A stretch of 64,000 nt of DNA from Candidatus Desulfofervidaceae bacterium (lineage in GTDB: Bacteria > Desulfobacterota > Desulfofervidia > Desulfofervidales > Desulfofervidaceae). The position numbers and the translations under genes are program-made. The stretch is from positions 310,001 through 374,000 of the forward strand of contig JALWFG010000005.1 of assembly GCA_027038965.1 (NCBI GenBank). Reading direction: 5' to 3'. This document shows, in pieces, positions 7,459-14,368 of this stretch. Under the pieces are notes generated by a model, which did not search any database, was not told where the DNA came from, and was given only the letters and a program-made list of their open reading frames with translations. The number at the start of each line of letters is the position of its first letter. The first letter of the stretch is position 1.

Positions 7459-8631
7459 ATGTTTTGGGAAGATATATCCCAAGAAATTGAAGCCATCAAA
7501 CAGAGCAATCTTTATCGCCATTGGCAGGAAATTAAACCGCTAGGTCCCACCCATGCCGTCATTAGGGGAAGGGAAGTGATTTTATTCTGTTCAAACAACT
7601 ATTTAGGCCTAACACACCATCCAGAGGTGATTAAAGCAGCCAAAATGGCACTTGAAGAATACGGTGCTGGCAGTGGTGCAGCTCGGTTAATAAGTGGGCA
7701 CAATCCCCTTTATACACAATTGGAAACTACGCTGGCCAGGTTTAAACAAGTAGAGGCCAGTTTGGTCTTTCCTACTGGTTATGCTGCCAATCTAGGTGTT
7801 ATCTCAGCCCTGGTTGGACGAAAGGATGCCGTCTTTTGCAACAAACTTGCCCATGCCTCTATCATAGATGGCTGTTTGTTAAGTGGGGCAAGGCTCTTTC
7901 GTTTCCGTCACAACGACTTAGAACATTTAAAAAAACTCCTTGAAAAAGAAACACAATACCGTCGGCGGTTAATCGTTACTGAGGGGGTGTTTTCCATGGA
8001 TGGCGATATGGCGCCATTGGTGGAAATTTATACCCTGGCACAGGCATTTGATGCCATTCTCCTAGTAGATGATGCCCATGGCACAGGTGTAATGGGTGAA
8101 AAGGGAAGGGGCACAGTAGCATATTCCGGGATTAACGGAGGATATCTTATCCAGATAGGGACATTGAGCAAGGCTATCGGTGCCCTGGGTGGCTTTGTGG
8201 CTGGAAACAAGGTTTTTATAGAATACCTAATCAACAAGGCACGGCCTTTCATTTTTACCACCGCCTTGCCCCCAAGTGTAGTAGCTGCGGCAAAGAAGGC
8301 AGTGGAAATCATGGAGACCGAGCCAAGTTACTGGCAAAGACTACAGGAAAATATAAGCGTATTAAGAGATGGACTTACAGCCTTGGGCTTTAAATTGCCT
8401 CCTTTTCCCACTCCAATCATTCCTGTAATTGTAGGGGCATCAGAAGCTGCCTTAAACCTAAGTAGAAAACTCCTTCAGGCAGGCATTTTCATTCCGGCCA
8501 TTCGTCCACCTACAGTGCCAAAAGGCAGTGCCCGTCTGCGCATTACAGTCAGTGCAGCCCATACCCGGGAGGACATTGAAAGACTATTAGATACTATTGC
8601 CAGGTGTGCTGGGGAGGAAAAACTCCTATGA
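7459..8631 (+). CDS. bioF: 8-amino-7-oxononanoate synthase BioF
   Basis: BioF condenses pimeloyl-ACP (or CoA) with L-alanine, releasing CO2, to start the biotin rings. The 390-residue protein is a fold-type I PLP enzyme of the alpha-oxoamine synthase family: FCSNNYLGLTHHPEV near the N-terminus, GAGSGAARLISG, the PLP-contacting VDDAHGTGVMG, and the Schiff-base lysine Lys238 in GTLSKAIGALGG. Length and motif order match the family. It follows the TonB receptor by 10 bases and its stop overlaps the start of bioD, so the genes are translationally coupled. Related 2-amino-3-ketobutyrate ligases share the fold, but the biotin context settles the assignment. Confidence 0.95.
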   Translation: MFWEDISQEIEAIKQSNLYRHWQEIKPLGPTHAVIRGREVILFCSNNYLGLTHHPEVIKAAKMALEEYGAGSGAARLISGHNPLYTQLETTLARFKQVEASLVFPTGYAANLGVISALVGRKDAVFCNKLAHASIIDGCLLSGARLFRFRHNDLEHLKKLLEKETQYRRRLIVTEGVFSMDGDMAPLVEIYTLAQAFDAILLVDDAHGTGVMGEKGRGTVAYSGINGGYLIQIGTLSKAIGALGGFVAGNKVFIEYLINKARPFIFTTALPPSVVAAAKKAVEIMETEPSYWQRLQENISVLRDGLTALGFKLPPFPTPIIPVIVGASEAALNLSRKLLQAGIFIPAIRPPTVPKGSARLRITVSAAHTREDIERLLDTIARCAGEEKLL

Positions 8632-9335
8632 AGCGACTGCGCTCTTTATTTATTACTGGCACAGATACAGATGTAGGCAAAACAGTGGTAACGGCCATTT
8701 TAGGATTGGCTTATCAGAAAAAGGGCATAAATGTAGGCTACTTTAAACCTGTTCAATCCGGCGCAGAGCGTAAAAATAATAAGTTAATTCCACCAGATGC
8801 TGAATTCTGCCGACGGAGTCTTAATTTGAATATATCTGCAGAGCAATTATGTGGTTATATATTTGAACCGCCTGTCTCACCCCACCTGGCAGCAAAATGG
8901 GCAGGGATAAAAATAGACCCAGCCCATATCAAGACCCGCTATGACCTTCTGACGGAGCAATATGACACCCTACTGGTAGAAGGTACTGGTGGCCTGTTAG
9001 TGCCACTCGCCCCAAATTATTTCATCCGTGATTTAATAAAAACACTTAATTTGCCTCTAATTGTTGTTGCCAGACCGGGTTTGGGCACACTTAACCACAC
9101 CCTGCTTACCCTTGAATGTGCTAGACAGGCAGGTATCAAGATTGCAGGCGTGATTATCAACCGTGCCCCCATTTTACCTGATCCGGTAGTGGAAAATAAT
9201 ATTAAGACCATCACCACAATGGGCCAAACAAAAATCCTAGCCGTGATTCCTGTTTTACCCTCATTAGAGCGGGAAGCACTTTCAACCATTGCCCGGCAAC
9301 CTGAACTCACAGAGGCAATTTCTAGTCTTATTTAG
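8628..9335 (+). CDS. bioD: Dethiobiotin synthetase BioD
   Basis: BioD closes the ureido ring of dethiobiotin from 7,8-diaminopelargonate, CO2 and ATP. The start is the ATG at 8628, overlapping the bioF stop as ATGA and preceded by GGGAGG; this puts the motif FITGTDTDVGKTVV (P-loop) at the N-terminus as usual. An upstream in-frame ATG at 8604 lies within bioF and is less likely. Other family signatures are YFKPVQSG, PVSPHLAA and VEGTGGLLVPL. The 235-residue length is normal for the family. Next gene bioA follows after 9 bases. Confidence 0.95.
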   Translation: MKRLRSLFITGTDTDVGKTVVTAILGLAYQKKGINVGYFKPVQSGAERKNNKLIPPDAEFCRRSLNLNISAEQLCGYIFEPPVSPHLAAKWAGIKIDPAHIKTRYDLLTEQYDTLLVEGTGGLLVPLAPNYFIRDLIKTLNLPLIVVARPGLGTLNHTLLTLECARQAGIKIAGVIINRAPILPDPVVENNIKTITTMGQTKILAVIPVLPSLEREALSTIARQPELTEAISSLI

Positions 9336-9344
9336 GAGGCAAAC

Positions 9345-10721
9345 ATGAAGCAAATCAGATTTACAGAAGAGGAAATTAGGCAGTTAAAATACATAGACAC
9401 ACATGTTCTGTGGCATCCTTTTACCCAGATGAAGGAATACGAAAAAGAAGATGCGCCCATCATTACGGCCGGAGAGGGCAATTACCTGATAGACATAGAG
9501 GGCAGGCGTTATTTGGACGGGGTGTCCTCATTATGGGTGAATGTGCATGGACACCGAGTTTCAGAAATAGATAATGCCATCATTGCCCAATTAAAGGAAA
9601 TTGCCCATTCCACCCTTTTGGGCATTGGTAATGTGCCTTCTATTAAATTGGCTGAAAGGTTGATTCAAATTACCCCTAAAGGACTTACCAAGGTTTTCTA
9701 TTCTGACAACGGCTCTACGGGTGTAGAAATTGCCTTAAAAATGGCCTTCCAATACTGGCAAAACATTGGGCGGGCTGAAAAAAAGCAATTTCTCTCTTTT
9801 TACAATGCCTATCATGGTGATACTTTGGGTGCTGTCGGGGTAGGCGGCATTCCCCTGTTTCATCAAATCTACGGTGACATTGTAGTTTCTAGTATTAAGG
9901 TGCCTTCTGCCTACTGTTATCGCTGCCCTTGGGGAAAACAATTATCAAACTGTAACCAGGCCTGTTTTCAGGCCTTAGAAGACACTATTAAGCAACATGC
10001 AAAATCGCTGGCTGCCGTCATTATTGAACCTATTATCCAAGCTGCCGCTGGGATGATTGTCTGGCCAGCAGGTTTTTTGAAACACTTACGGAAACTTTGC
10101 GACCAGTATGAGGTTTTGCTCATTTGCGATGAAGTAGCCACAGGCTTTGGCCGCACAGGTAAGATGTTTGCCTGTCAACATGAAGGAATTACACCTGATT
10201 TTATGGTATTGAGTAAAGGCATTACTGGCGGTTATCTTCCTCTGGCCGCCACTCTGACCACGAACAAGATTTATCAAGCCTTTTTTGCAAATTATGCTGA
10301 GCTAAAGACATTCTTTCATGGGCATTCCTATACTGGCAACCCTCTAGGCTGTGCGGCAGCCCTGGCCAGTCTGGAGTTATTTGAAAAGAATCGGGTGATT
10401 GAAAGGCTTCAGCCTAAGATAGAGCAATTAAAAGAACACCTGCAAAAATTCTGGGAACTGCCTCACGTAGGTGATATACGACAGGCAGGATTTATGGTAG
10501 GGATAGAATTGGTAAAGGACAGAAATACAAAAGAATCCTTTCCCTTTGAATGGCGGATAGGCCATCAGGTCATTCTTGCAGCGAGGAAACGAGGTGTGAT
10601 TATCCGACTTCTTGGCGATGTCATCGTCATCTTGCCGCCTTTAAGCATTTCCAAAGAAGAATTAAACATGCTCTGCGATGTTGTCTATGAGAGCATCAAA
10701 GAGGTAACAGGTGGAATATAG
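9345..10721 (+). CDS. bioA: Adenosylmethionine-8-amino-7-oxononanoate aminotransferase BioA
   Basis: BioA transfers the amino group of S-adenosylmethionine to 8-amino-7-oxononanoate to make 7,8-diaminopelargonate. The 458-residue protein is a class III aminotransferase: LWHPFTQMKEY and GVSSLWVNVHGH near the start, the PLP-phosphate region DNGSTGVEIALKMAFQYW, AYHGDTLGAVGVGG, CDEVATGFGRTGKMFA and the Schiff-base lysine at about residue 291 in MVLSKGITGGYLPL, followed by HGHSYTGNPLGCAAA. A cysteine cluster CYRCPWGKQLSNCNQAC (residues about 190-206) is an insertion also seen in some BioA of Gram-positive and delta-type bacteria. AGGAGG precedes the ATG. Its end overlaps the following hydrolase gene. 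Confidence 0.94.
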   Translation: MKQIRFTEEEIRQLKYIDTHVLWHPFTQMKEYEKEDAPIITAGEGNYLIDIEGRRYLDGVSSLWVNVHGHRVSEIDNAIIAQLKEIAHSTLLGIGNVPSIKLAERLIQITPKGLTKVFYSDNGSTGVEIALKMAFQYWQNIGRAEKKQFLSFYNAYHGDTLGAVGVGGIPLFHQIYGDIVVSSIKVPSAYCYRCPWGKQLSNCNQACFQALEDTIKQHAKSLAAVIIEPIIQAAAGMIVWPAGFLKHLRKLCDQYEVLLICDEVATGFGRTGKMFACQHEGITPDFMVLSKGITGGYLPLAATLTTNKIYQAFFANYAELKTFFHGHSYTGNPLGCAAALASLELFEKNRVIERLQPKIEQLKEHLQKFWELPHVGDIRQAGFMVGIELVKDRNTKESFPFEWRIGHQVILAARKRGVIIRLLGDVIVILPPLSISKEELNMLCDVVYESIKEVTGGI

Positions 10722-11355
10722 GCTTTTACTCATGAAAATTGCATCTGCCCCGGCTTATCTTCTATCTCCACCCGCAGATAAAGGTAATGCCCTAGTCTTG
10801 CATGGCTACGGCAGTAACAAAGAGGAAATGTTCGGCTGTGCCTTGGCCGTGGCAAGGGCAGGGTTTAAGGTCTATGTGCCTGATTTGCCAGGGCATGGGG
10901 CACATAAAGAAAGGCTCACTTGGCCGGCCATAAGGGAATTTATACAAAGGCTAAAGGGATTAGGATTTGAGGCAGCGGTGGGACACAGCCTTGGAGCAAG
11001 GCTTGCATGTCTGTTCTCCTGCCCCAGGCTTGTCTTACTTTCCCCACCCTTAGAGGCCGAATTTGCAGGCACAAAAAAGGCGCTCTTAAATACCTTGAGG
11101 GCAAGGAGGGTAAGAGAAGAGGGATATTATAAAGGCCTGACAAGCACTTTAAATGCCCTGCCAGCACTTGAATTTAGTCCTGAAAAAAAGGTGCTTTTTG
11201 TTTACAGTAAAAACGACATAGCAACGGTAAAAAGGGCGGCTGATAAGGCCAAAGAAAGGGGAGTGAAAGTAGAACCCATCTCCGGCGTGGGCCATAATGA
11301 CATTATCTCTGCCCAAACAACGCTTAAAAAAATAGAAAGATGGTTAAAAGACTGA
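10711..11355 (+). CDS. Alpha/beta hydrolase, candidate pimeloyl-ACP methyl ester esterase (BioH-like role)
   Basis: A small 214-residue alpha/beta hydrolase with an intact triad: nucleophile Ser93 in GHSLG, Asp169 in SKND and His195 in GVGHND; the oxyanion motif VLHGYGS lies near residue 30. It is cytoplasmic, with no signal peptide. It lies between bioA and bioC, so the simplest role is to cut the methyl ester from pimeloyl-ACP after BioC-dependent chain building, the step done elsewhere by BioH, BioG, BioK, BioJ or BioV. It does not look like a standard BioH. The start used is the GTG at 10711, overlapping the bioA end and preceded by GAGG; an ATG at 10732 is an alternative. Function is inferred from context. 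Confidence 0.8.
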   Translation: MEYRLLLMKIASAPAYLLSPPADKGNALVLHGYGSNKEEMFGCALAVARAGFKVYVPDLPGHGAHKERLTWPAIREFIQRLKGLGFEAAVGHSLGARLACLFSCPRLVLLSPPLEAEFAGTKKALLNTLRARRVREEGYYKGLTSTLNALPALEFSPEKKVLFVYSKNDIATVKRAADKAKERGVKVEPISGVGHNDIISAQTTLKKIERWLKD

Positions 11356-11356
11356 T

Positions 11357-12109
11357 ATGTGCCTTTCATATCAAAGACATGCCCACACTTATGAACATGA
11401 GAATAACCGTTTATTTTATGGGCACATTGCCGAGGCCCTTTGTCAGTTAATAAATGACTTTGTTGAACCCAGGCCCATCCATCATATCCTAGAACTAGGT
11501 GCAGGCACAGGCATAGCAACACAGGTCTTAAGAAGATGCTTCCCTAAAGCAGACATCCTGGCAACCGAGCCCTGCCTAGAGATGTTAAGGCTTGCTAAAG
11601 GAAAGAATATCCCCAAAGTAAAATACCTTGCGCTTAAGGCAGAAGATGCCTCAATGCTCAAGCAAAAATTTGATTTAATCTTTGGGAACTTTTGCTACCA
11701 CTGGTTTGAACAAGGCACAACCTCTGAGTTAAAAAAATGCCTTACTCCCCACGGCTTTCTGGCATTTTCCATCCCTGTCAATCGGGCAGATGGTGCTTTA
11801 GGAAACAGGCTGCTCATAAAGATTTATCGGGCCTTAAAAAGACATTACAGTCTTTCTCTAAAACCAAGGCTGAATTTTAAACATACGCTTAAAGAATTTG
11901 CGAATTTTAACCTCTATTATCATCTCCTTTCTTTTACTGAAGTCCATTCAGCCCATAGCTGGGGCCCAATTATGCGTAGCCGCGGCTCTTGGCATTGTCT
12001 CTTTGGCCAATTTGATCAAGAAGCAGAGAAACTATGGCAGCAATATATAGAAGGAAATCCAAGAGAAATTCCCTTAAAATGGCACATTGTGCTTATGGTG
12101 GCGAGATAA
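11357..12109 (+). CDS. bioC: Malonyl-ACP O-methyltransferase BioC
   Basis: BioC methylates the free carboxyl of malonyl-ACP with S-adenosylmethionine, so that fatty acid synthase can extend it to pimeloyl-ACP methyl ester. The 250-residue protein has the class I methyltransferase fold: motif I ILELGAGTGIATQVLRR (about residues 40-56), acidic residue of strand 2 in ILATEPCLEML, and motif LIFGNFCYHWFEQ resembling the LVSNxALQW segment of BioC. The opening residues (YQRHAHTYEHEN) fit the FxxxAxxYDxxAxxQ pattern. It begins one base after the hydrolase gene stop, the same order as bioH/bioC modules elsewhere. It is the last gene before the broken region separating bioB. Confidence 0.88.
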   Translation: MCLSYQRHAHTYEHENNRLFYGHIAEALCQLINDFVEPRPIHHILELGAGTGIATQVLRRCFPKADILATEPCLEMLRLAKGKNIPKVKYLALKAEDASMLKQKFDLIFGNFCYHWFEQGTTSELKKCLTPHGFLAFSIPVNRADGALGNRLLIKIYRALKRHYSLSLKPRLNFKHTLKEFANFNLYYHLLSFTEVHSAHSWGPIMRSRGSWHCLFGQFDQEAEKLWQQYIEGNPREIPLKWHIVLMVAR

Positions 12110-12113
12110 CCTT

Positions 12114-12139
12114 GTCCTGCACCCCTAGGGGTGCAGGAC
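12114..12139. terminator. Perfect 26-bp palindrome after bioC (possible terminator)
   Basis: The arm GTCCTGCACCCC is followed by TA and its exact complement, giving a GC-rich hairpin on either strand five bases past the bioC stop. There is no immediate T-run on the plus strand, so intrinsic termination would be imperfect. On the minus strand it lies about 14 bases downstream of the A6G slippery site at the end of the IS3-type orfA, where such elements often carry a stimulatory stem-loop. It may therefore belong to the insertion element instead. Confidence 0.55.
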
Positions 12140-12452
12140 ATGTATTTCTAATTCTTTTTTGGGCCAAGCAGTCTTTTAAGTCTTAGGTTTTCATCTTCAA
12201 GGATTTTAAGTTTTTTAGCTTCAGAAGAGGAAAGCCCTTTATATTTTTGTTTCCATCTATCAAAAGTGCTTCTCGCAATGGAATATTTTCTACAGACTTT
12301 AGCAATGGGGCTACCACGAAGTTCAGCTTCAGCAAGAATTTGTATAATTTTATCTGGTGGATATTTTGTTGGTTTCATAACAATACCTCCTTTTTCAGAA
12401 ATTTTACACAAAATTACCCTTTTTGACATTCCAAAAAATGGGGGGCAGGTCA
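12140..12452 (-). mobile_element. Remnant of an IS3-family insertion sequence (one end plus orfA)
   Basis: On the minus strand the segment starts at 12452 with TGACCTGCCCCCCATTTTTT, which resembles the terminal inverted repeat of IS3-family elements, then runs into a complete orfA. The frame continues to the A6G slippery heptamer (12154-12160) and into about ten residues of the expected orfB frame (reading KKELEI), then stops. The rest of orfB and the second terminus are absent, so the element was truncated right after its frameshift window and cannot move by itself. Confidence 0.7.
12148..12378 (-). CDS. IS3-family transposase OrfA (residual)
   Basis: The start is taken at the ATG at 12378, which has GGAGG upstream; the resulting protein is 76 residues. 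It is a helix-turn-helix protein: YPPDKIIQILAEAELRGSPI, then VCRKYSIARSTFDRWKQKYKG, followed by the leucine-zipper-like ILEDENLRLKRLL used for multimerisation in IS3 elements. The end (GPKKN) coincides with an A6G slippery sequence, the known site of the -1 frameshift that would fuse OrfA to the OrfB catalytic domain. OrfB is missing, so no active transposase can be made. OrfA alone could still bind DNA and repress related elements; this is speculative. Confidence 0.8.
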   Translation of the reverse strand: MKPTKYPPDKIIQILAEAELRGSPIAKVCRKYSIARSTFDRWKQKYKGLSSSEAKKLKILEDENLRLKRLLGPKKN

Positions 12453-12458
12453 ATTAAG

Positions 12459-12612
12459 TTCAAAAAGGAAACAGAGTTTAAGGAAACGGAAATCGGAAAG
12501 TTGCCAAGGGGGGGGAAGTTGACCGGTTAGGAAAACTTGCTACCATTAAGACAGGAAAAAACGAATGTGCAAGATGCTGTTGGAAATGAAAAGTATTTTT
12601 TTATTTGAAAGT
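12459..12612 (+). pseudogene. Fragment of a type I restriction specificity subunit (HsdS)
   Basis: Translating from 12459 gives FKKETEFKETEIGKLPRGG, the typical opening of HsdS proteins, up to a run of eight G (12508-12515). One frame over it continues EVDRLGKLATIKTGKN, and after another shift NVQDAVGNEKYFFI, which matches the usual target-recognition-domain start. The pieces are collinear but separated by two frameshifts. No start codon remains and the fragment begins 6 bases from the IS3-type end at 12452. It is a dead piece of a type I restriction-modification locus whose other subunits are not in the window. Confidence 0.7.
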
Positions 12613-12621
12613 TCAGAAGCT

Positions 12622-12760
12622 TTAAAAAGAAGCAAGGTGGTTTGAGTTTTTCTTTAATAGCTCAAAGTTTTTCTCTGCTAACCCTTTAATATTTTCTGGT
12701 AGCTCCTTATATTTTTCCCAGAAAAGTTGGAGTTGCGTAATGCTTTAAACTTCTTGACAC
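12622..12760 (-). pseudogene. Frameshifted RelE/ParE-like toxin fragment
   Basis: From a GTG at 12760, overlapping the antitoxin end, one frame reads VSRSLKHYATP. A neighbouring frame then reads LFWEKYKELPENIKGLAEKN followed by FELLKKNSNH, before a stop at 12622. Joined, they match the N-terminal half of small mRNA-interferase-type toxins (helices with FWxxYxxLP and a KNPxHPSL-like turn). At least one frameshift, and truncation near residue 45, remove the catalytic half. With an intact antitoxin upstream this looks like a neutralised toxin-antitoxin pair. Confidence 0.6.
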
Positions 12761-12942
12761 TTACCAGCCCGAAAATCCTTAATAGCTTGGTCTGCCAATT
12801 TTTCTAACTTACCAAGTTTCACATCTCTTTCAAATTCCCTATCCCACAGAGTCTGTTCAAAGTCTTCTATCCATTCAAGAAGGATTTTTAAATCACTTTC
12901 TGGCAATTTTTTAATGTTTTCAATGATTTCATGGACTTGCAT
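12745..12942 (-). CDS. Small antitoxin-like protein
   Basis: The 65-residue product has an amphipathic helical N-terminus (MQVHEIIENIKKLPESDLKI), a WIEDFEQTLWDREFERDV middle and the tail LADQAIKDFRAGKCQEV. This tail resembles the neutralising C-terminus of antitoxins paired with RelE/ParE-type toxins (commonly ADxALxDxRAGK). GAGGAAG precedes the ATG. A damaged toxin reading frame overlaps its 3' end (12622-12760), as expected for such operons. With the toxin broken it probably has no partner here, unless it controls a toxin elsewhere. Confidence 0.6.
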   Translation of the reverse strand: MQVHEIIENIKKLPESDLKILLEWIEDFEQTLWDREFERDVKLGKLEKLADQAIKDFRAGKCQEV

Positions 12943-13212
12943 AAAACTTCCTCAAAAAAATTGTTTATAATTAAGGGATGAGAACACAACACCTGTAGCA
13001 GGCATTCTGTCGCGGAGGCACCTAGCAAAGCAGTTGAATGTTAGCGCCTTTTACAAGGTTTCTTCTTTTTTCTTTCTTGTGAGATTCATAAGAATAGTTT
13101 ATATAAAAATCAATTACAGATTTTTGGCATTAAAAATCTTCTTTTGCTTATAAGGATTTTAAGGCCCTTTGACATAAAAGAAATTTGCCCTGGCAGAGGG
13201 ATGGAGAAAGGA

Positions 13213-14193
13213 ATGTCTATTTTGGCAAAAGACTTTATTGAAAACACGGCCCAAAGTGTATTGGCAGGAAAAGAGATTTCCTTTGCCGAGGCCCATCGTT
13301 TAATGCAGGTAGAGGGGACAGATATTTATCATTTGCTGGCCTGGGCCAATGAAATTCGGGAAAGGTTTAAAGGAAAAACAATCCATTTTTGTGGGATTAT
13401 CAATGCCAAGTCAGGCAGATGCCCGGAGGATTGTGCCTTTTGCGCTCAATCCGCATATCATAAGACTCAAATTAAGGTGTATCCTTTGATGTCCAAAGAA
13501 GAGATCTTAAGGGCAGCAGAAGAAAAGCTATCTCAAGGGGCACGGCGGGTCAGCATTGTGACCAGCGGCCGCAGTATAGAGGGCAAGGAATTAGGGACAA
13601 TCTGCGCGGCGATTAGGGATATGAAGCAGATGGGCATTTCCCCATGTGCTTCTTTAGGCCTGATGGATAAGGAAGGTCTCTTGCAATTAAAACTGGCAGG
13701 GTTAAACCGCTATCACCATAATCTGCAAACCTCAGCGGACTTTTATCCCCAAATTTGCACCACGCACAGCTATGAAGAAAAGATAGCTACGATAAAATAT
13801 GCTCAAGAAATCGGGCTTGAGGTCTGCTGTGGCGGCATTATGGGTATGGGAGAATCAATCAAAGACCGCTTAAATTTGGCATTCTTTTTAAGGGAATTGG
13901 ATATAACCGCCGTGCCGCTTAATTTTCTTCACCCTATTTCAGGCACCCCTTTAGAAGGATGCCGCTACCTAACACCATTAGAGTGCCTTAAAATTATCGC
14001 CGTCTATCGTTTCATCCTGCCTCAAAAGGAAATCATTGTTTGTGGTGGCCGGGAACTCAACCTGCGTCAACTGCAAAATTTCATGTTTGTCGCTGGCGCC
14101 ACCGGCACCATTGTAGGTAACTACCTGACCACCAAGGGCCGTACCCCAGAGGCAGATAAGGAACTGGTAGAAGATATGTATAGACACTCTTAA
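13213..14193 (+). CDS. bioB: Biotin synthase BioB
   Basis: BioB is a radical SAM enzyme that inserts sulfur into dethiobiotin to form biotin. The start at 13213 is chosen because GGAG/AAGGA lies just upstream and gives a 326-residue protein with normal N-terminus; ATG at 13201 and a TTG at 13144 are in frame but poorly placed. The radical cluster cysteines are Cys70, Cys74 and Cys77 in CPEDCAFC. Other BioB signatures are NAKSGRCPEDC, YHHNLQTS and GGIMGMGES, CGGRELNLR and NYLTTKGR near the end. It is the only biotin gene separated from the operon, by about 1.1 kb of IS, HsdS and toxin debris, so it needs its own promoter; a weak TTGTGA...TTATAT pair at 13077-13104 is a candidate. Confidence 0.94.
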   Translation: MSILAKDFIENTAQSVLAGKEISFAEAHRLMQVEGTDIYHLLAWANEIRERFKGKTIHFCGIINAKSGRCPEDCAFCAQSAYHKTQIKVYPLMSKEEILRAAEEKLSQGARRVSIVTSGRSIEGKELGTICAAIRDMKQMGISPCASLGLMDKEGLLQLKLAGLNRYHHNLQTSADFYPQICTTHSYEEKIATIKYAQEIGLEVCCGGIMGMGESIKDRLNLAFFLRELDITAVPLNFLHPISGTPLEGCRYLTPLECLKIIAVYRFILPQKEIIVCGGRELNLRQLQNFMFVAGATGTIVGNYLTTKGRTPEADKELVEDMYRHS

Positions 14194-14280
14194 TATAAAG
14201 ACTTGGTAAGTAAGTCTGTCCTTCATGAACTCGCCTAACGTCCTGTAGCACATTTTTCTTGATATCAAAATAACAAAAAT

Positions 14281-14336
14281 ACAGGAATATGGTAAAATTA
14301 CAGGAATATGGTAAAATCAGAGAATATTGTAAATTA
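14281..14336. repeat. Three tandem 19-bp repeats upstream of the permease gene
   Basis: ACAGGAATATGGTAAAATT (14281-14299) is repeated with one change at 14300-14318, and a third degenerate copy follows (14319-14336). The set ends about 30 bases before the permease start at 14369. Tandem direct repeats in that position could be operator sites or a small replication-slippage product. Confidence 0.75.
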
Positions 14337-14368
14337 AGGCCCTATATTTTGAAGTGAGGTTATAGGAT

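Noticed and set aside
13144-13212. N-terminal extension of BioB from a TTG at 13144
   Set aside because: No Shine-Dalgarno there; the ATG at 13213 has one and gives the family-like N-terminus.
14199-14217. AGACTT...AAGTCT inverted repeat after bioB as terminator
   Set aside because: Only a six-base AT-rich stem without a T-run.
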